Origin: Rhodococcoides kyotonense
GTDB taxonomy: Bacteria; Actinomycetota; Actinomycetes; Mycobacteriales; Mycobacteriaceae
Direction of reading: 5' to 3'
DNA: 64,000 bases
Assembly (NCBI RefSeq): GCF_001645385.1
Contig: NZ_LVHI01000023.1
Coordinates: 236,237 to 300,236 of the forward strand
The notes under the pieces are model-generated. The model searched no databases. It was not told the DNA's origin and saw only the letters and a program-made list of their open reading frames with translations. A program made the position numbers and the translations under genes. Shown here piece by piece: positions 50,986-59,930 of the stretch; within the stretch, counting starts at the first letter, position 1; each line of letters opens with the position of its first letter.

Positions 50986-52776
50986 CTACTTGGCGTAGAT
51001 CGCCTCGATCTCGGCGCCACGCTCCTGATGGATGATGTTGCGCTTGAGCTTCATCGTCGGCGTGAGTTCGCCGGTCTCGACGGTGAAGTCGACCTCGAGG
51101 ATCTTGTACTTCTTGATCTGCTCGGCCTTCGAGACCTTCTTGTTGGCGTCGGCGACGGCCTTGTCGATCTCGGCGACGAGGTCGGCGTGCTTCGACAGTT
51201 CGTCGAATGCGATGCCGTCGGCGATGCTGTTGCGTTCTTTCCACCCGGGAAGCGCCTCGGGATCCAGCGTGATCAGCGCGCCGATGAACGGCTTGGCGTC
51301 GCCGACGACGAGGCACTGGCTGATGAGGGCGTGCGCTCGAAGTGCGTCCTCGAGCACAGCGGGTGCGACGTTCTTGCCACCCGCGGTGACGATGATTTCC
51401 TTCTTGCGGCCGGTGATCGAGACGAAGCCGTCCTGGTCGATCGAGCCGAGGTCGCCGGTGTGGAACCAGCCGTCGACGATGGATTCGGCGGTCGCCTTGT
51501 CGTTGTGCCAGTAGCCACCGAAGACGACCGGTCCCTTGACGAGCAGTTCGCCGTCCTCGGCGATCTTCGCCGCGTGGCCGTTGATCGGCTTACCGACGGT
51601 GCCGACGCGCTGGTCCTTGGTGGTGTTGACGGTGACGGCCGCGCTGGTCTCGGTGAGTCCGTATCCCTCGTAGACCGGGATGCCGACGCCGCGGAAGAAG
51701 TGGCCCAGCCGTGCGCCGAGTGCTGCGCCTCCGGACACCGCGCGGTCGCATTCGCCACCGAGTGCAGCGCGGAGCTTCGAGTAGACGAGCTTGTCGAACA
51801 GCGCATGCTTGAGGTTCAGCACCAGGCCGGGGCCGCCCTTGTCCTTGGCCTCGCTCCACTCGATCGCGGTGGCGGCAGCCTTGTCGAAGATCTTGCCCTT
51901 GCCGCCGTCGTGCGCCTTCTGCTTCGCCGAGTTGTAGACCTTCTCGAACACACGCGGCACCGACAGGATGAAGTTGGGCTTGAAGAGGGCGAACTGGTCG
52001 AGCAGCGTCGAGATGTCGGAGGTGTGTCCGACGGTCGTCTTGGACTCGAATGCGCCGAACGAGATTGCACGGGCGAACACGTGTGCCATCGGGAGGAACA
52101 TCAGCGTCCGCCTGCCCTCCTTCATCGCGTCGCCGAGTGCGAGCTGAACGGCCTTGGTCTCGGCGTAGAAGTTGGAGTGGGTGAGCTGCACACCCTTGGG
52201 CCGACCGGTGGTTCCGGACGTGTAGATGAGCGTCGCGGGCGACGACGCGGTGACCTGACCGCGGCGGGCATGCAGGTCCTCGTCGCTGACGTCCACGCCG
52301 CGGGTGGTCAACTCGTCGAGCGCGCCTGCATCGATCTGCAGAACCTCACGCAGCTCGGCGGCGCCTTCGGTGACCTCTTTCAACGCCTCCGCGTGGGCGG
52401 GAGTCTCGACTACGAGGAGCTTGGACGAGGAATCCTCGAGAATCCACTGCGCCTGATCGGGTGCGGACGTCTCGTAGATGGCAACGGTGCAGCCACCTGC
52501 GGTCCAGATGGCGTAGTCGAGGACGACCCACTCGTAGCGGGTGGCCGACAGGATGGCGACACGGTCGCCGAGTTCGATGCCCGATGCGATGAGGCCTTTG
52601 GCGACGCCTGCCACTTCCTGCGCGAACTGCTTCGCGGTGACGTCGACCCAGGAGCCGTTCACGAGACGCTGGAACGGCACCAGGTTGGGGGACTCCTTCT
52701 CGTACCGAAACACGGTATCGGCCATCGAGACATCATCAGGAATGGTGAATGATGCCGGCACAGAATATTCGCGCAC
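50986..52776 (-). CDS. Long-chain fatty-acid-CoA ligase (FadD15-like)
   Basis: A 596-residue ANL enzyme of the FadD15 type: 'LIYTSGTTGRPKGVQLTH' (A3), 'LPMAHVFARAISF', 'YEGYGLTETSAAVTVN' (A5), 'GWFHTGDLGSIDQDGFVSITGRKKEIIVTAGGKNVAP' (A7-A8) and a C-terminal Lys-rich segment 'LTPTMKLKRNIIHQE'. It activates long-chain fatty acids for beta-oxidation or lipid synthesis, near the inner face of the membrane. It stands alone, with 177 bp of promoter-containing sequence upstream. Assignment to the class is secure; the chain-length range is not. Confidence 0.95.
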   Translation of the reverse strand: MREYSVPASFTIPDDVSMADTVFRYEKESPNLVPFQRLVNGSWVDVTAKQFAQEVAGVAKGLIASGIELGDRVAILSATRYEWVVLDYAIWTAGGCTVAIYETSAPDQAQWILEDSSSKLLVVETPAHAEALKEVTEGAAELREVLQIDAGALDELTTRGVDVSDEDLHARRGQVTASSPATLIYTSGTTGRPKGVQLTHSNFYAETKAVQLALGDAMKEGRRTLMFLPMAHVFARAISFGAFESKTTVGHTSDISTLLDQFALFKPNFILSVPRVFEKVYNSAKQKAHDGGKGKIFDKAAATAIEWSEAKDKGGPGLVLNLKHALFDKLVYSKLRAALGGECDRAVSGGAALGARLGHFFRGVGIPVYEGYGLTETSAAVTVNTTKDQRVGTVGKPINGHAAKIAEDGELLVKGPVVFGGYWHNDKATAESIVDGWFHTGDLGSIDQDGFVSITGRKKEIIVTAGGKNVAPAVLEDALRAHALISQCLVVGDAKPFIGALITLDPEALPGWKERNSIADGIAFDELSKHADLVAEIDKAVADANKKVSKAEQIKKYKILEVDFTVETGELTPTMKLKRNIIHQERGAEIEAIYAK

Positions 52777-52953
52777 TTGAATCCCCTCCGAAAAACTGAC
52801 GTATAGGTGTGCATTTCATCACATTCCGAGCCGTAGTGCACTACCGATGGTTGTCCGGTTTGCGAATTTCCGACCTGTCCTGCGGAGTTAGGTGTGACTC
52901 GAATGCACAATAACCGTAACGGGTCACATTCTCGACACCGAGTGTCGGTTCGG

Positions 52954-53571
52954 TCACAGAAGCAGGGCGGTGACCTCGTCGTCCGTCAGTTGGTGAAAGT
53001 CGCCGTACGCAGCGCCGACGCCGTCGAGGTGGGACTCGACGCGGCACCGGACCTCGTTCACGAGCGGCTGGATGCGGGCAACCGCGTCGGGCGACGCGAC
53101 CGGGACGGCCAACACGATTCCCGCCGCACCTTCGGCAGCGGCGACGCGGCAGGCTGCCTCCGCGGTGGCACCGGTCGCCATCCCGTCGTCGACGATCACC
53201 GCGAGCCTGCCCCGACGCGAGCGTGGGCCGTGGCGTCGCCACCGCTGCGCACGCCGCGCGAGCTCGATCTCTTCCTGACGTCTGACGTGGTCGATGTCGT
53301 CGGCCGTGATCCTCAGGTGATCGATGACGTCGCGGTTCAGGATCAGCGTGCCGTTCTCACCGATCGCGCCCATCGCGAGTTCGGGCTGTCCCGGTACTCC
53401 CAGCTTGCGGACAGCAATGACGTCGAGTTCGGCCCCGAGCGCGGAGGCGATCTCGGCCGCGACGGGCACGCCGCCTCGTGGCAGCGCCAGTACCAGCGGA
53501 TTCTGCCCTGCGAGGTGACCGAGATCCTTGGCCAGGATGCGGCCGGCTTCCATACGATCGGCGAACATCAT
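52954..53571 (-). CDS. Phosphoribosyltransferase-domain protein
   Basis: A 205-residue type I PRTase: N-terminal 'VLALPRGGVPVAAEIASALGAELDVIAVRKLG' and the PRPP-binding loop 'LAVIVDDGMATGATAEAACRVAA', ending with 'HLDGVGAAYGDFHQLTDDEV'. Proteins of this type are widespread in actinomycetes; the base or acceptor is unknown and some are linked to dormancy or stress. ATG 53571 or 53568 is preferred to the 17-residue longer start at 53622. It is divergent from the DEAD-box gene. Confidence 0.85.
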   Translation of the reverse strand: MMFADRMEAGRILAKDLGHLAGQNPLVLALPRGGVPVAAEIASALGAELDVIAVRKLGVPGQPELAMGAIGENGTLILNRDVIDHLRITADDIDHVRRQEEIELARRAQRWRRHGPRSRRGRLAVIVDDGMATGATAEAACRVAAAEGAAGIVLAVPVASPDAVARIQPLVNEVRCRVESHLDGVGAAYGDFHQLTDDEVTALLL

Positions 53572-53665
53572 CACTGTCGACGCTAGAACGCCGGACGGCC
53601 GTTCGCTCGACAATCCAGCCACGAGGTCATCGGCGGTTCATGACAGGGACTAAACTCGGTTGTAT

Positions 53666-55474
53666 ATGAGCACAACAGAGCCGAATCAGGATGCCGCCGT
53701 GACGTCTGACGAGTCCAGTTCCACCAGCCCGGTTTCGTCCGACGACAGCGCACAGGCGACGTTCGCGGACCTCGGTATCGACGAGAGAGTCCTGAAGGCT
53801 CTGCATGCCGTCGGCTACGAATCTCCGTCGCCGATCCAGGCCGCCACGATTCCGCCGCTGATGAACGGCAGTGACGTCGTCGGCCTCGCGCAGACCGGAA
53901 CGGGTAAGACCGCAGCGTTCGCGATCCCCATCCTGTCGCGCCTCGACGTCGAACGTCGGATCCCGCAGGCGCTGGTTCTCGCGCCGACGCGTGAGCTTGC
54001 GCTGCAGGTAGCCGAGGCGTTCGGCAAGTACGCTGCCAACATCCCCGGTCTGCACATCCTCCCGATCTACGGCGGCCAGGCCTACGGCATTCAGCTGTCG
54101 GGGCTGCGCAAGGGCGCGCAGATCATCGTCGGAACGCCGGGACGCGTCATCGACCACCTCGAGAAGGGGACGCTCGATCTGTCGCAGCTCGAGTACCTCG
54201 TCCTCGACGAGGCCGACGAGATGCTGAAGATGGGCTTCCAGGACGACGTCGAGCGCATCCTGTCGGACACCCCCGAGTACAAGCAGGTCGCGTTGTTCTC
54301 GGCCACCATGCCGCCCGCGATCCGCAAGATCTCGAAGCAGTACCTGCACGACCCGGTCGAGATCACCGTCAAGACCAAGACCACCACGTCGCCCAACATC
54401 ACGCAGCGCTACGTGCAGGTCGCGCATCAGCGCAAGCTCGAGGCGCTCACTCGAATCTTCGAGGTCGAAGAGTTCGAAGCGATGATCATGTTCGTCCGCA
54501 CCAAGCAGGCCACCGAGGAACTCGCCGACAAGTTGCGCGCACGGGGATTCTCGGCGGCCGCGATCAACGGCGACATCGTGCAGGCGCAGCGCGAGCGGAC
54601 CATCGGTCAGCTGAAGAACGGCACGATCGACGTCCTCGTCGCCACCGATGTCGCGGCCCGTGGTCTCGACGTCGACCGCATCTCGCACGTCATCAACTAC
54701 GACATCCCGCACGACACCGAGTCGTACGTGCACCGCATCGGCCGTACCGGTCGCGCGGGCCGCGCCGGTCAGGCACTGCTGTTCGTCGCGCCGCGGGAGC
54801 GGCATCTGCTCAAGGCCATCGAGCGCGCGACGCGTCAGCCCATCACCGAGATGCAACTGCCGAGCGTCGACGACGTCAACGCGCAGCGCGTCCAGAAGTT
54901 CGGCGACTCCATCACCGAGAGCCTGAACTCGCCCAACCTCGGTCTGTTCCGCAAGCTCATCGAGGACTACGAGCGCGAGCACGACGTGCCGCTCGCCGAC
55001 ATCGCCGCCGCGCTGGCCGTCCAGTCACGGGACGGCGAGGAGTTCCTGCTCAAGCCGGAGCCGCCCGCCCCGCCGCGTGCGCCTCGCGAAAAGCGCGAAC
55101 CGCGCCCGCCCCGCAGCTTCGACGAGGATGCGGCCAGCTCGCATCACCGCAAGACCGGCCAGGCGATGGCGACGTACCGCATCGCCGTCGGCAAGCGGCA
55201 TCACGTCGTGCCCGGTGCGATCGTCGGCGCCATCGCGAACGAGGGCGGCTTGCGTCGAAGCGACTTCGGGCACATCAGCATTCGGCCCGATCACTCGCTC
55301 GTCGAACTTCCCGCCGATTTGGCCGACGAGACCATGGAAGCCTTGCGGCGCACCAGAATCAGCGGCGTGTTGATTCAGCTGCAGCCCGACCAGGGTCCTC
55401 CCGGAGGAGGCCGCGGTGGTCGCGGCGGTGGCAAGTTCGGCGGCGACCGGCGGGGTAAGCGTCCGCGTAACTGA
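53666..55474 (+). CDS. deaD: DEAD-box ATP-dependent RNA helicase (DeaD/CsdA type)
   Basis: A 602-residue helicase: Q motif 'ESPSPIQAATIPPL', Walker A 'AQTGTGKT', 'PTRELALQV', 'VLDEADEML', 'SATMPP', 'VATDVAARGLDVD' and 'HRIGRTGRAGR', followed by a DbpA-type RNA-binding domain ('MATYRIAVGKRHHVVPGAIVGAIANEGGLRRSDFGHISI') and a Gly/Arg-rich tail. It unwinds structured RNA in cold adaptation, ribosome assembly or mRNA decay. ATG 53666 is chosen over the TTG two codons earlier. It ends before a terminator-like palindrome at 55581-55616. Confidence 0.96.
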   Translation: MSTTEPNQDAAVTSDESSSTSPVSSDDSAQATFADLGIDERVLKALHAVGYESPSPIQAATIPPLMNGSDVVGLAQTGTGKTAAFAIPILSRLDVERRIPQALVLAPTRELALQVAEAFGKYAANIPGLHILPIYGGQAYGIQLSGLRKGAQIIVGTPGRVIDHLEKGTLDLSQLEYLVLDEADEMLKMGFQDDVERILSDTPEYKQVALFSATMPPAIRKISKQYLHDPVEITVKTKTTTSPNITQRYVQVAHQRKLEALTRIFEVEEFEAMIMFVRTKQATEELADKLRARGFSAAAINGDIVQAQRERTIGQLKNGTIDVLVATDVAARGLDVDRISHVINYDIPHDTESYVHRIGRTGRAGRAGQALLFVAPRERHLLKAIERATRQPITEMQLPSVDDVNAQRVQKFGDSITESLNSPNLGLFRKLIEDYEREHDVPLADIAAALAVQSRDGEEFLLKPEPPAPPRAPREKREPRPPRSFDEDAASSHHRKTGQAMATYRIAVGKRHHVVPGAIVGAIANEGGLRRSDFGHISIRPDHSLVELPADLADETMEALRRTRISGVLIQLQPDQGPPGGGRGGRGGGKFGGDRRGKRPRN

Positions 55475-55580
55475 TCTGCTCGCCGTCCCCTCCCTTTCGG
55501 CATCGATGGCCCGCCACAGCTGATAGACGGTGTGGATGGTTCATCGATGCGCAAGGTTGCCCGGTTTCCGACCGGATATG

Positions 55581-55616
55581 CGAATGCCTCGGATCGAATT
55601 CGATCCGAGGCATTCG
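55581..55616. terminator. Perfect 36-bp palindrome after deaD
   Basis: CGAATGCCTCGGATCGAA (55581-55598) is exactly mirrored in 55599-55616, followed by GTTT. It forms a long hairpin 106 bp after the deaD stop and 44 bp before the stop of the small minus-strand gene, so it may terminate both. Confidence 0.8.
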
Positions 55617-55659
55617 GTTTATCGCGGACCGAGCTGTAAATAGAAACAGCGCAGTCGTT

Positions 55660-55752
55660 TTACTGTTCAGCGGATCCGCTGAAGAAGTCCAATGCGCCGA
55701 ACAGGTCGGAGAAGGCGCCGAAGAAATCGGACAGGAATGCGAGGTCGAACAT
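55660..55752 (-). CDS. 30-residue amphipathic peptide, candidate PorA/PorH-like cell-wall channel peptide
   Basis: ATG 55752 is preceded by AAGGAG at ideal spacing and the frame ends with TAA at 55660-55662. The peptide 'MFDLAFLSDFFGAFSDLF...' has Phe/Leu every three to four residues alternating with Asp/Ser, giving a strongly amphipathic acidic helix without a signal sequence. Size, composition and lack of signal resemble the PorA/PorH mycomembrane channel peptides of Corynebacterium and relatives, but there is no clear sequence identity. It stands alone between deaD and the HtrA gene with about 300 bp of possible promoter sequence upstream, in which I see no other gene. Function is a hypothesis. 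Confidence 0.6.
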   Translation of the reverse strand: MFDLAFLSDFFGAFSDLFGALDFFSGSAEQ

Positions 55753-56050
55753 GGTGACTCCTTGCAATGAGGGGTGTGGAGCAGGCGCATCGGTGCGCCG
55801 CACCCCACGCTAGACGCTCGGTCCACCACGCAAAAGGGTGTAACGAAAAGTACTCTCGGCTTTAACAAAAGGGCCGTAGGTCGCTTTGTCGAATTCACCG
55901 ATCGTTCACGGTGGTGACGAAAGACTCCTGAGGAATCGGAGTCAGCGAGAAAACCGAACGTCAGTATTGCGGAGAATGCCGTAGGCGCCGAATTCGAGAT
56001 TGTGCATCCGATCGTGAATCGAATGCACAACCTCGATCTGTCGGAATTGT

Positions 56051-57613
56051 CTACAGCGCAACCGTGAAGCTGTTCATCACGCGGTCCGCCGCGTCGAGGT
56101 CGGCCTCGCTGTTGGCCTGTACGGCCACCAGGGTGAGGTAGCGACCCGAATCTGCCTTGGCCGCAACGAGAATGTACGTTGCTGCGGTCTCGCCGCATCC
56201 GGTCCACACCTCGAATCGGCCGGTGTGCAGCGCGTCGCTGTAGTCCTCGCGGCCGGTCGAGACGCATCCCGACTCCGGCAGAGACTTCGTCGCCCAGTTC
56301 AGCAGATCCTCCGGTGAGGAGTTGGACACCGCGGTGTCGGACGCCATCACCGACGTGCCGACCGCGCCCCACCCGCCCTGGTACTGCTCGAGATTCGAGC
56401 TCGCTTCGACGCCGTAGAAGTAGTTGTTCCGGTCGTCGACGAACTTGGTGCCGTCGACCTGGTTCCACCCCGCCGGGACGTCGACGCTGACGACACCGTC
56501 GTTGTCCTCGACCGTCGTGAACCCGCCGGTGCTGGTCTGCGAGACGCTGCTGCCGCTCTGCGGAGTCGACACCCGGGACGAGACGGTGGTGGTTTCCTCG
56601 ATCGCGTCGCCGTTGATCTGACCACGTAGGTAGGAATCGGTCGAGGGGCGGTAGACCTCGACGGACAGCGTCGCGTCCTGGCCGTGGGTGCGCAGGACGC
56701 TGCAGTAGTCGGCCATCGTGCCGTCGGTTCCGAGGGTGACCCCTTCCATGCTGGTCAGCAGGTCGCCGGCTTCGATGCCTGCTTTGTCGGCAGCGGATCC
56801 CGACGCGACCGAGTTGACCCAGACGCCGAGGCCGGTGTCGGAGTCGTCGGTCAGTGCCTCGCCGTTGATGCCCAGGCTGAGGACGTTCTTGCCGTCCTTG
56901 AGATCGTCGACGACGTTCTGCACTTCGTCGCGATGGATGGCCATGTTGGTGTCGTACTTGTCGTTGCCCGCATAGTTGACGCCGACGAGTCGGCCGTCCG
57001 GGTCGACCAACGGGCCACCGGAGTTGCCGCTGCGAATCTTCGCGTCGTGCTCGATGACGTGGTCGAGTGAGGCCCACGGGGTGTCACCGGCCGTGTCGGC
57101 CTTGGACACGATGCCCTTGGTCATCGTGAACGTCGGATCGCCGAGAGGGTAACCGGCAGCGTAGATTTCGTCGGCGGTGTCGATCTCGCCCTCGTGGAAG
57201 GCGACGAACGGGAAGTCGTCGCCTTCGAGCTTCACGACGGCGAGATCGAGGCATTCCGACGAGCCGACGACGCGGGCGCCGAGTGTGTCGCTCTGGTCTC
57301 CGCCGCGCCAGACCTTCAGGGTGCCTGCACCGGTGACGACGTGGTTGTTGGTGAGTGCGTAACCGTCGGACGAGATCAGGAATCCGGAACCGCGTCCCGC
57401 AGCCTCGTATCCACCTTCCTGCGGGGAGACGAAGGTGCCGAGCGCTTCGAGCTGGATCGTCGCGGATTGCAGGTCGTCGAATTCGACGGCGCCGTCGGGA
57501 GCTGCCTCGGCGTCGCCACCGGTGCCGATGGAGAAGGAACATGCGGACAGGAGGGTGGCGCCGGCGATCAACGCCAGAGCGGATGCAGAGGCTCTGCGGG
57601 CTGTTGTAGTCAT
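56051..57613 (-). CDS. HtrA-like serine protease lipoprotein with PDZ domain
   Basis: A 520-residue protein with a lipoprotein signal ('LLSAC', Cys25). Trypsin-like triad: His91 ('NNHVVTG'), Asp123 ('CLDLAVV') and Ser198 ('RSGNSGGPL'). A PDZ domain follows ('GVWVNSVASGSAADKAGIEAGDLL', about residues 255-335), then a Ser/Thr-rich linker and an extra C-terminal domain ('VSVDVPAGWNQVDGTKFVDDRNNYF') not found in standard HtrA. It should act outside the membrane in envelope protein quality control or processing. ATG 57613 gives the signal peptide; longer frames do not. It is divergent from the small membrane gene. Confidence 0.93.
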   Translation of the reverse strand: MTTTARRASASALALIAGATLLSACSFSIGTGGDAEAAPDGAVEFDDLQSATIQLEALGTFVSPQEGGYEAAGRGSGFLISSDGYALTNNHVVTGAGTLKVWRGGDQSDTLGARVVGSSECLDLAVVKLEGDDFPFVAFHEGEIDTADEIYAAGYPLGDPTFTMTKGIVSKADTAGDTPWASLDHVIEHDAKIRSGNSGGPLVDPDGRLVGVNYAGNDKYDTNMAIHRDEVQNVVDDLKDGKNVLSLGINGEALTDDSDTGLGVWVNSVASGSAADKAGIEAGDLLTSMEGVTLGTDGTMADYCSVLRTHGQDATLSVEVYRPSTDSYLRGQINGDAIEETTTVSSRVSTPQSGSSVSQTSTGGFTTVEDNDGVVSVDVPAGWNQVDGTKFVDDRNNYFYGVEASSNLEQYQGGWGAVGTSVMASDTAVSNSSPEDLLNWATKSLPESGCVSTGREDYSDALHTGRFEVWTGCGETAATYILVAAKADSGRYLTLVAVQANSEADLDAADRVMNSFTVAL

Positions 57614-57748
57614 GGGAGGAACTGTGGCCGGGTCCACTTGGAGACCGGTTGTAAGCGACTTGGACTCGGGTGGAACGACGGCGTCGTGTCGGTGCGATCT
57701 CCTACAGTCCCGGCATCCCCCGCCCCGGACCGGTAGAAAGGCCATCAC

Positions 57749-57910
57749 TTGCCCTCACACGCCTGGATAACCCTGTTGGTCGGGCTACTCGCCGTCGTCG
57801 GCGTGATTCTGACGGTCAACCAACGAACCCGCGCTGACAATCGAGCGAGCACCCGTTCATCGCCAGGACTGACCGGGACACACTTCAGGCGCTGGCCGAT
57901 TGCGCTGTGA
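57749..57910 (+). CDS. Small single-pass membrane protein, TTG start
   Basis: A 53-residue frame starting with TTG at 57749, preceded by GAAAGG at 8 bp. The N-terminal 22 residues ('WITLLVGLLAVVGVILTV') form one membrane helix, followed by a short basic cytoplasmic or extracellular tail. No family is recognised. It is divergent from the HtrA gene and 76 bp upstream of the next small gene. The start codon and expression are uncertain. Confidence 0.55.
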   Translation: MPSHAWITLLVGLLAVVGVILTVNQRTRADNRASTRSSPGLTGTHFRRWPIAL

Positions 57911-57986
57911 CGGTAGCCGGCACTGACCTGGCGGAAACCGAACACACCAGCGACATTGGATCCCACAGTGCCTACAAGGAGCAGTC

Positions 57987-58166
57987 ATGACGAGCACCGA
58001 AGCGCGCCGGTCCTGGACACCGGAGCAAAAGCGCCGAGTTCGCGCGGCCGCCGCAGGAGCGTCCATCAAGCTGCGCGAATACGACAACAAGCCCGTCCCT
58101 CAGTGGCTTCGCGACATAGCAGCAGGTGAGGATACCGCTCTGACCGACAAGCCCGATCGTTTGTAG
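57987..58166 (+). CDS. Small basic protein of 59 residues, unknown function
   Basis: ATG 57987 has AAGGAG 6 bp upstream; the frame ends at TAG 58164-58166. The protein starts 'MTSTEARRSWTPEQKRRVRAAAAG', is soluble and basic in its first half, and ends in an acidic stretch ('IAAGEDTALTDKPD'). 'WTPEQKRRVRAAA' could be part of a DNA-binding helix, but it is too short to assign. It lies 97 bp before the carboxylesterase gene on the same strand. Confidence 0.65.
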   Translation: MTSTEARRSWTPEQKRRVRAAAAGASIKLREYDNKPVPQWLRDIAAGEDTALTDKPDRL

Positions 58167-58263
58167 GTAGGTCGGCTTCCATCGTCCTCCGGTCGTTCTG
58201 CGAAGTCACCGGTAGTTCGCTCGTGAAAAAGGCGAACCTCAACACCCCGCGTGGATCTCGTCC

Positions 58264-59796
58264 GTGACGCATGATTGCACGGTGATCGCGCAGACTCGGT
58301 ACGGCCAGGTGGAAGGCGTCGTCGACGACGGCATCGTCGTGTGGAAGGGAGTGCCCTACGCGGCACCGCCCGTCGGTGATCTCCGATTGCGGGCACCTCG
58401 GCCGCCGGAACCGTGGACGGGCGTGCGGGCGGCGACCGAGTTCGGACACATCGCGCCGCAGAGCGCGCACGGTCCGATGCCGATCGATCCGGGATTGACG
58501 CTCGGGGAGGACTGTCTGACCCTCAACGTCTGGGCACCGGAGCGGGAGTGGAGCCTGCGGAATGACCCGGTGGGCAAGAGCGCGAGCGGGCTTCCGGTCA
58601 TGGTGTGGATTCACGGCGGTGCGTACTTCATCGGGTCGTCTGCGCAACGTATGTTCGACGGCCGCAACCTGGTTCGGCAGGGCGGCGTCGTACTCGTGAC
58701 GATCAACTACCGCCTCGGGGCGCTGGGTTTCCTGGACTTCTCGTCGTTCGGGGACTTCGACACGAACCTGGGTCTCCGTGACCAGATCGCTGCGCTCGAA
58801 TGGGTGCGCGACAACATCGGTGCATTTGGCGGCGACCCGTCGAACGTGACGCTGTTCGGTGAATCCGCAGGGGGCGGCGCCGTCACGACCCTGCTGACGT
58901 CGCCTGCTGCCGACGGTTTGTTTCATCGTGCGATCGCGGAGAGCTCGCCTGCGACGTCGGTCTACGGCGCAGCGCGAGCGTCGTCGATCGCGGAGCGTTT
59001 TCTCGAACTGGCCGAGGTGAAGGCGGACCGGCTGCGTGAGCTGTCCGTCGACGACTTCGTTAGGGTCGGCGCCGAGCTGGTTCGGGACATTCCGTCGAAG
59101 GTGCCCGGAACGTTGGCGGTGGCACCGACCGTGGACGGCGACATCGTGCCGCACTATCCGGTGGCGTCGTTCCAGAAGGGGAGGCAGGTGCAGGTGCCTC
59201 TGCTGATCGGGACCAACCGGGACGAAGCGTCGCTATTCAAGTTGATGAAGTCGCCGTTGATGCCGATCACACCCGACAAGATTCACGAGATGTTCCAGGC
59301 CATCGCCGCTGATCACCCACAGTTGCCGGAGGACGAGGAGGCCGAGATCGCGCTCGCGTACCCGCACTATCCTTCGAAGAGGACGGCGATGGAGATCTCC
59401 CGCGACGCGGCGTTCCGCATGCCGACCTTGTGGATCGCGGAGGCGCACAGCCGGGTCGCTCCGACGTACGTCTATCGGTTCGACCATGCATCGCCGCTGT
59501 TCAGGCTGACCGGAATCGGCGCGACGCACGGTACCGAGGTGCCGTACGTGTTCGGCAACTTCGGTGTCATTCCGAAGGATCCGACGTACAAACTCGGCGG
59601 TCGCAGAGCTGCGCAGACCGTCGCACGGCGCATGCAGCAGCGGTGGATCGACTTCGCGCACGGCCGCGAGCCGTGGACGAGGTACGACGAGACCGCACGG
59701 ACGACACTGTTGATCGACAAGCAGGACCGGGAGGTCGACGATCCGGACTACGAGCTCCGGCGGGCGTGGGGCGAGGAGGTCGTGGCCTTCACCTGA
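58264..59796 (+). CDS. Type-B carboxylesterase (para-nitrobenzyl-esterase-like)
   Basis: A 510-residue alpha/beta hydrolase of the carboxylesterase/cholinesterase family: 'FKGVPYAAPPVG'-like start ('VVWKGVPYAAPPVGDLRL'), 'EDCLTLNVWAP', oxyanion 'VWIHGGAYFIGSS', nucleophile 'LFGESAGGGAVTTLL', acid-region 'LLIGTNRDEASLF' and catalytic His in 'GIGATHGTEVPYVFGN'. It hydrolyses esters of small or aromatic acids or alcohols in the cytoplasm. Start is GTG 58264. The palindromic element follows 8 bp after the stop. Confidence 0.93.
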   Translation: MTHDCTVIAQTRYGQVEGVVDDGIVVWKGVPYAAPPVGDLRLRAPRPPEPWTGVRAATEFGHIAPQSAHGPMPIDPGLTLGEDCLTLNVWAPEREWSLRNDPVGKSASGLPVMVWIHGGAYFIGSSAQRMFDGRNLVRQGGVVLVTINYRLGALGFLDFSSFGDFDTNLGLRDQIAALEWVRDNIGAFGGDPSNVTLFGESAGGGAVTTLLTSPAADGLFHRAIAESSPATSVYGAARASSIAERFLELAEVKADRLRELSVDDFVRVGAELVRDIPSKVPGTLAVAPTVDGDIVPHYPVASFQKGRQVQVPLLIGTNRDEASLFKLMKSPLMPITPDKIHEMFQAIAADHPQLPEDEEAEIALAYPHYPSKRTAMEISRDAAFRMPTLWIAEAHSRVAPTYVYRFDHASPLFRLTGIGATHGTEVPYVFGNFGVIPKDPTYKLGGRRAAQTVARRMQQRWIDFAHGREPWTRYDETARTTLLIDKQDREVDDPDYELRRAWGEEVVAFT

Positions 59797-59804
59797 GCCC
59801 CCAT

Positions 59805-59844
59805 GTGCGCGCGAATGTATAGCGGGCTATACATTCGCGCGCAC
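59805..59844. repeat. Palindromic element, core form, copy 4
   Basis: GTGCGCGCGAATGTATA (59805-59821) is exactly inverted at 59828-59844 around GCGGGC, a one-base variant of the usual GAGGGC loop. It starts 8 bp after the carboxylesterase stop and precedes the molybdenum hydroxylase operon. The outer TAG-bounded layer of copies 1 and 2 is missing. Confidence 0.9.
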
Positions 59845-59930
59845 GGGTAATCTTTTGGATACCCTAACCTTCGTTGGGCCGCAGGGCGTTTGAACGTTTG
59901 ACGGCCCAGGCGCAGGGTAACCGAGCGGCC

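Noticed and set aside
52927..52946. CGACACCGAGTGTCG near the phosphoribosyltransferase 3' end as a terminator
   Set aside because: The stem is only five base pairs and has no T-rich tail; too weak to list.
59846..59880. CCCTAACCTT before the molybdenum hydroxylase operon as an IdeR/DtxR iron box
   Set aside because: Only one half-site is convincing; the second half does not match.
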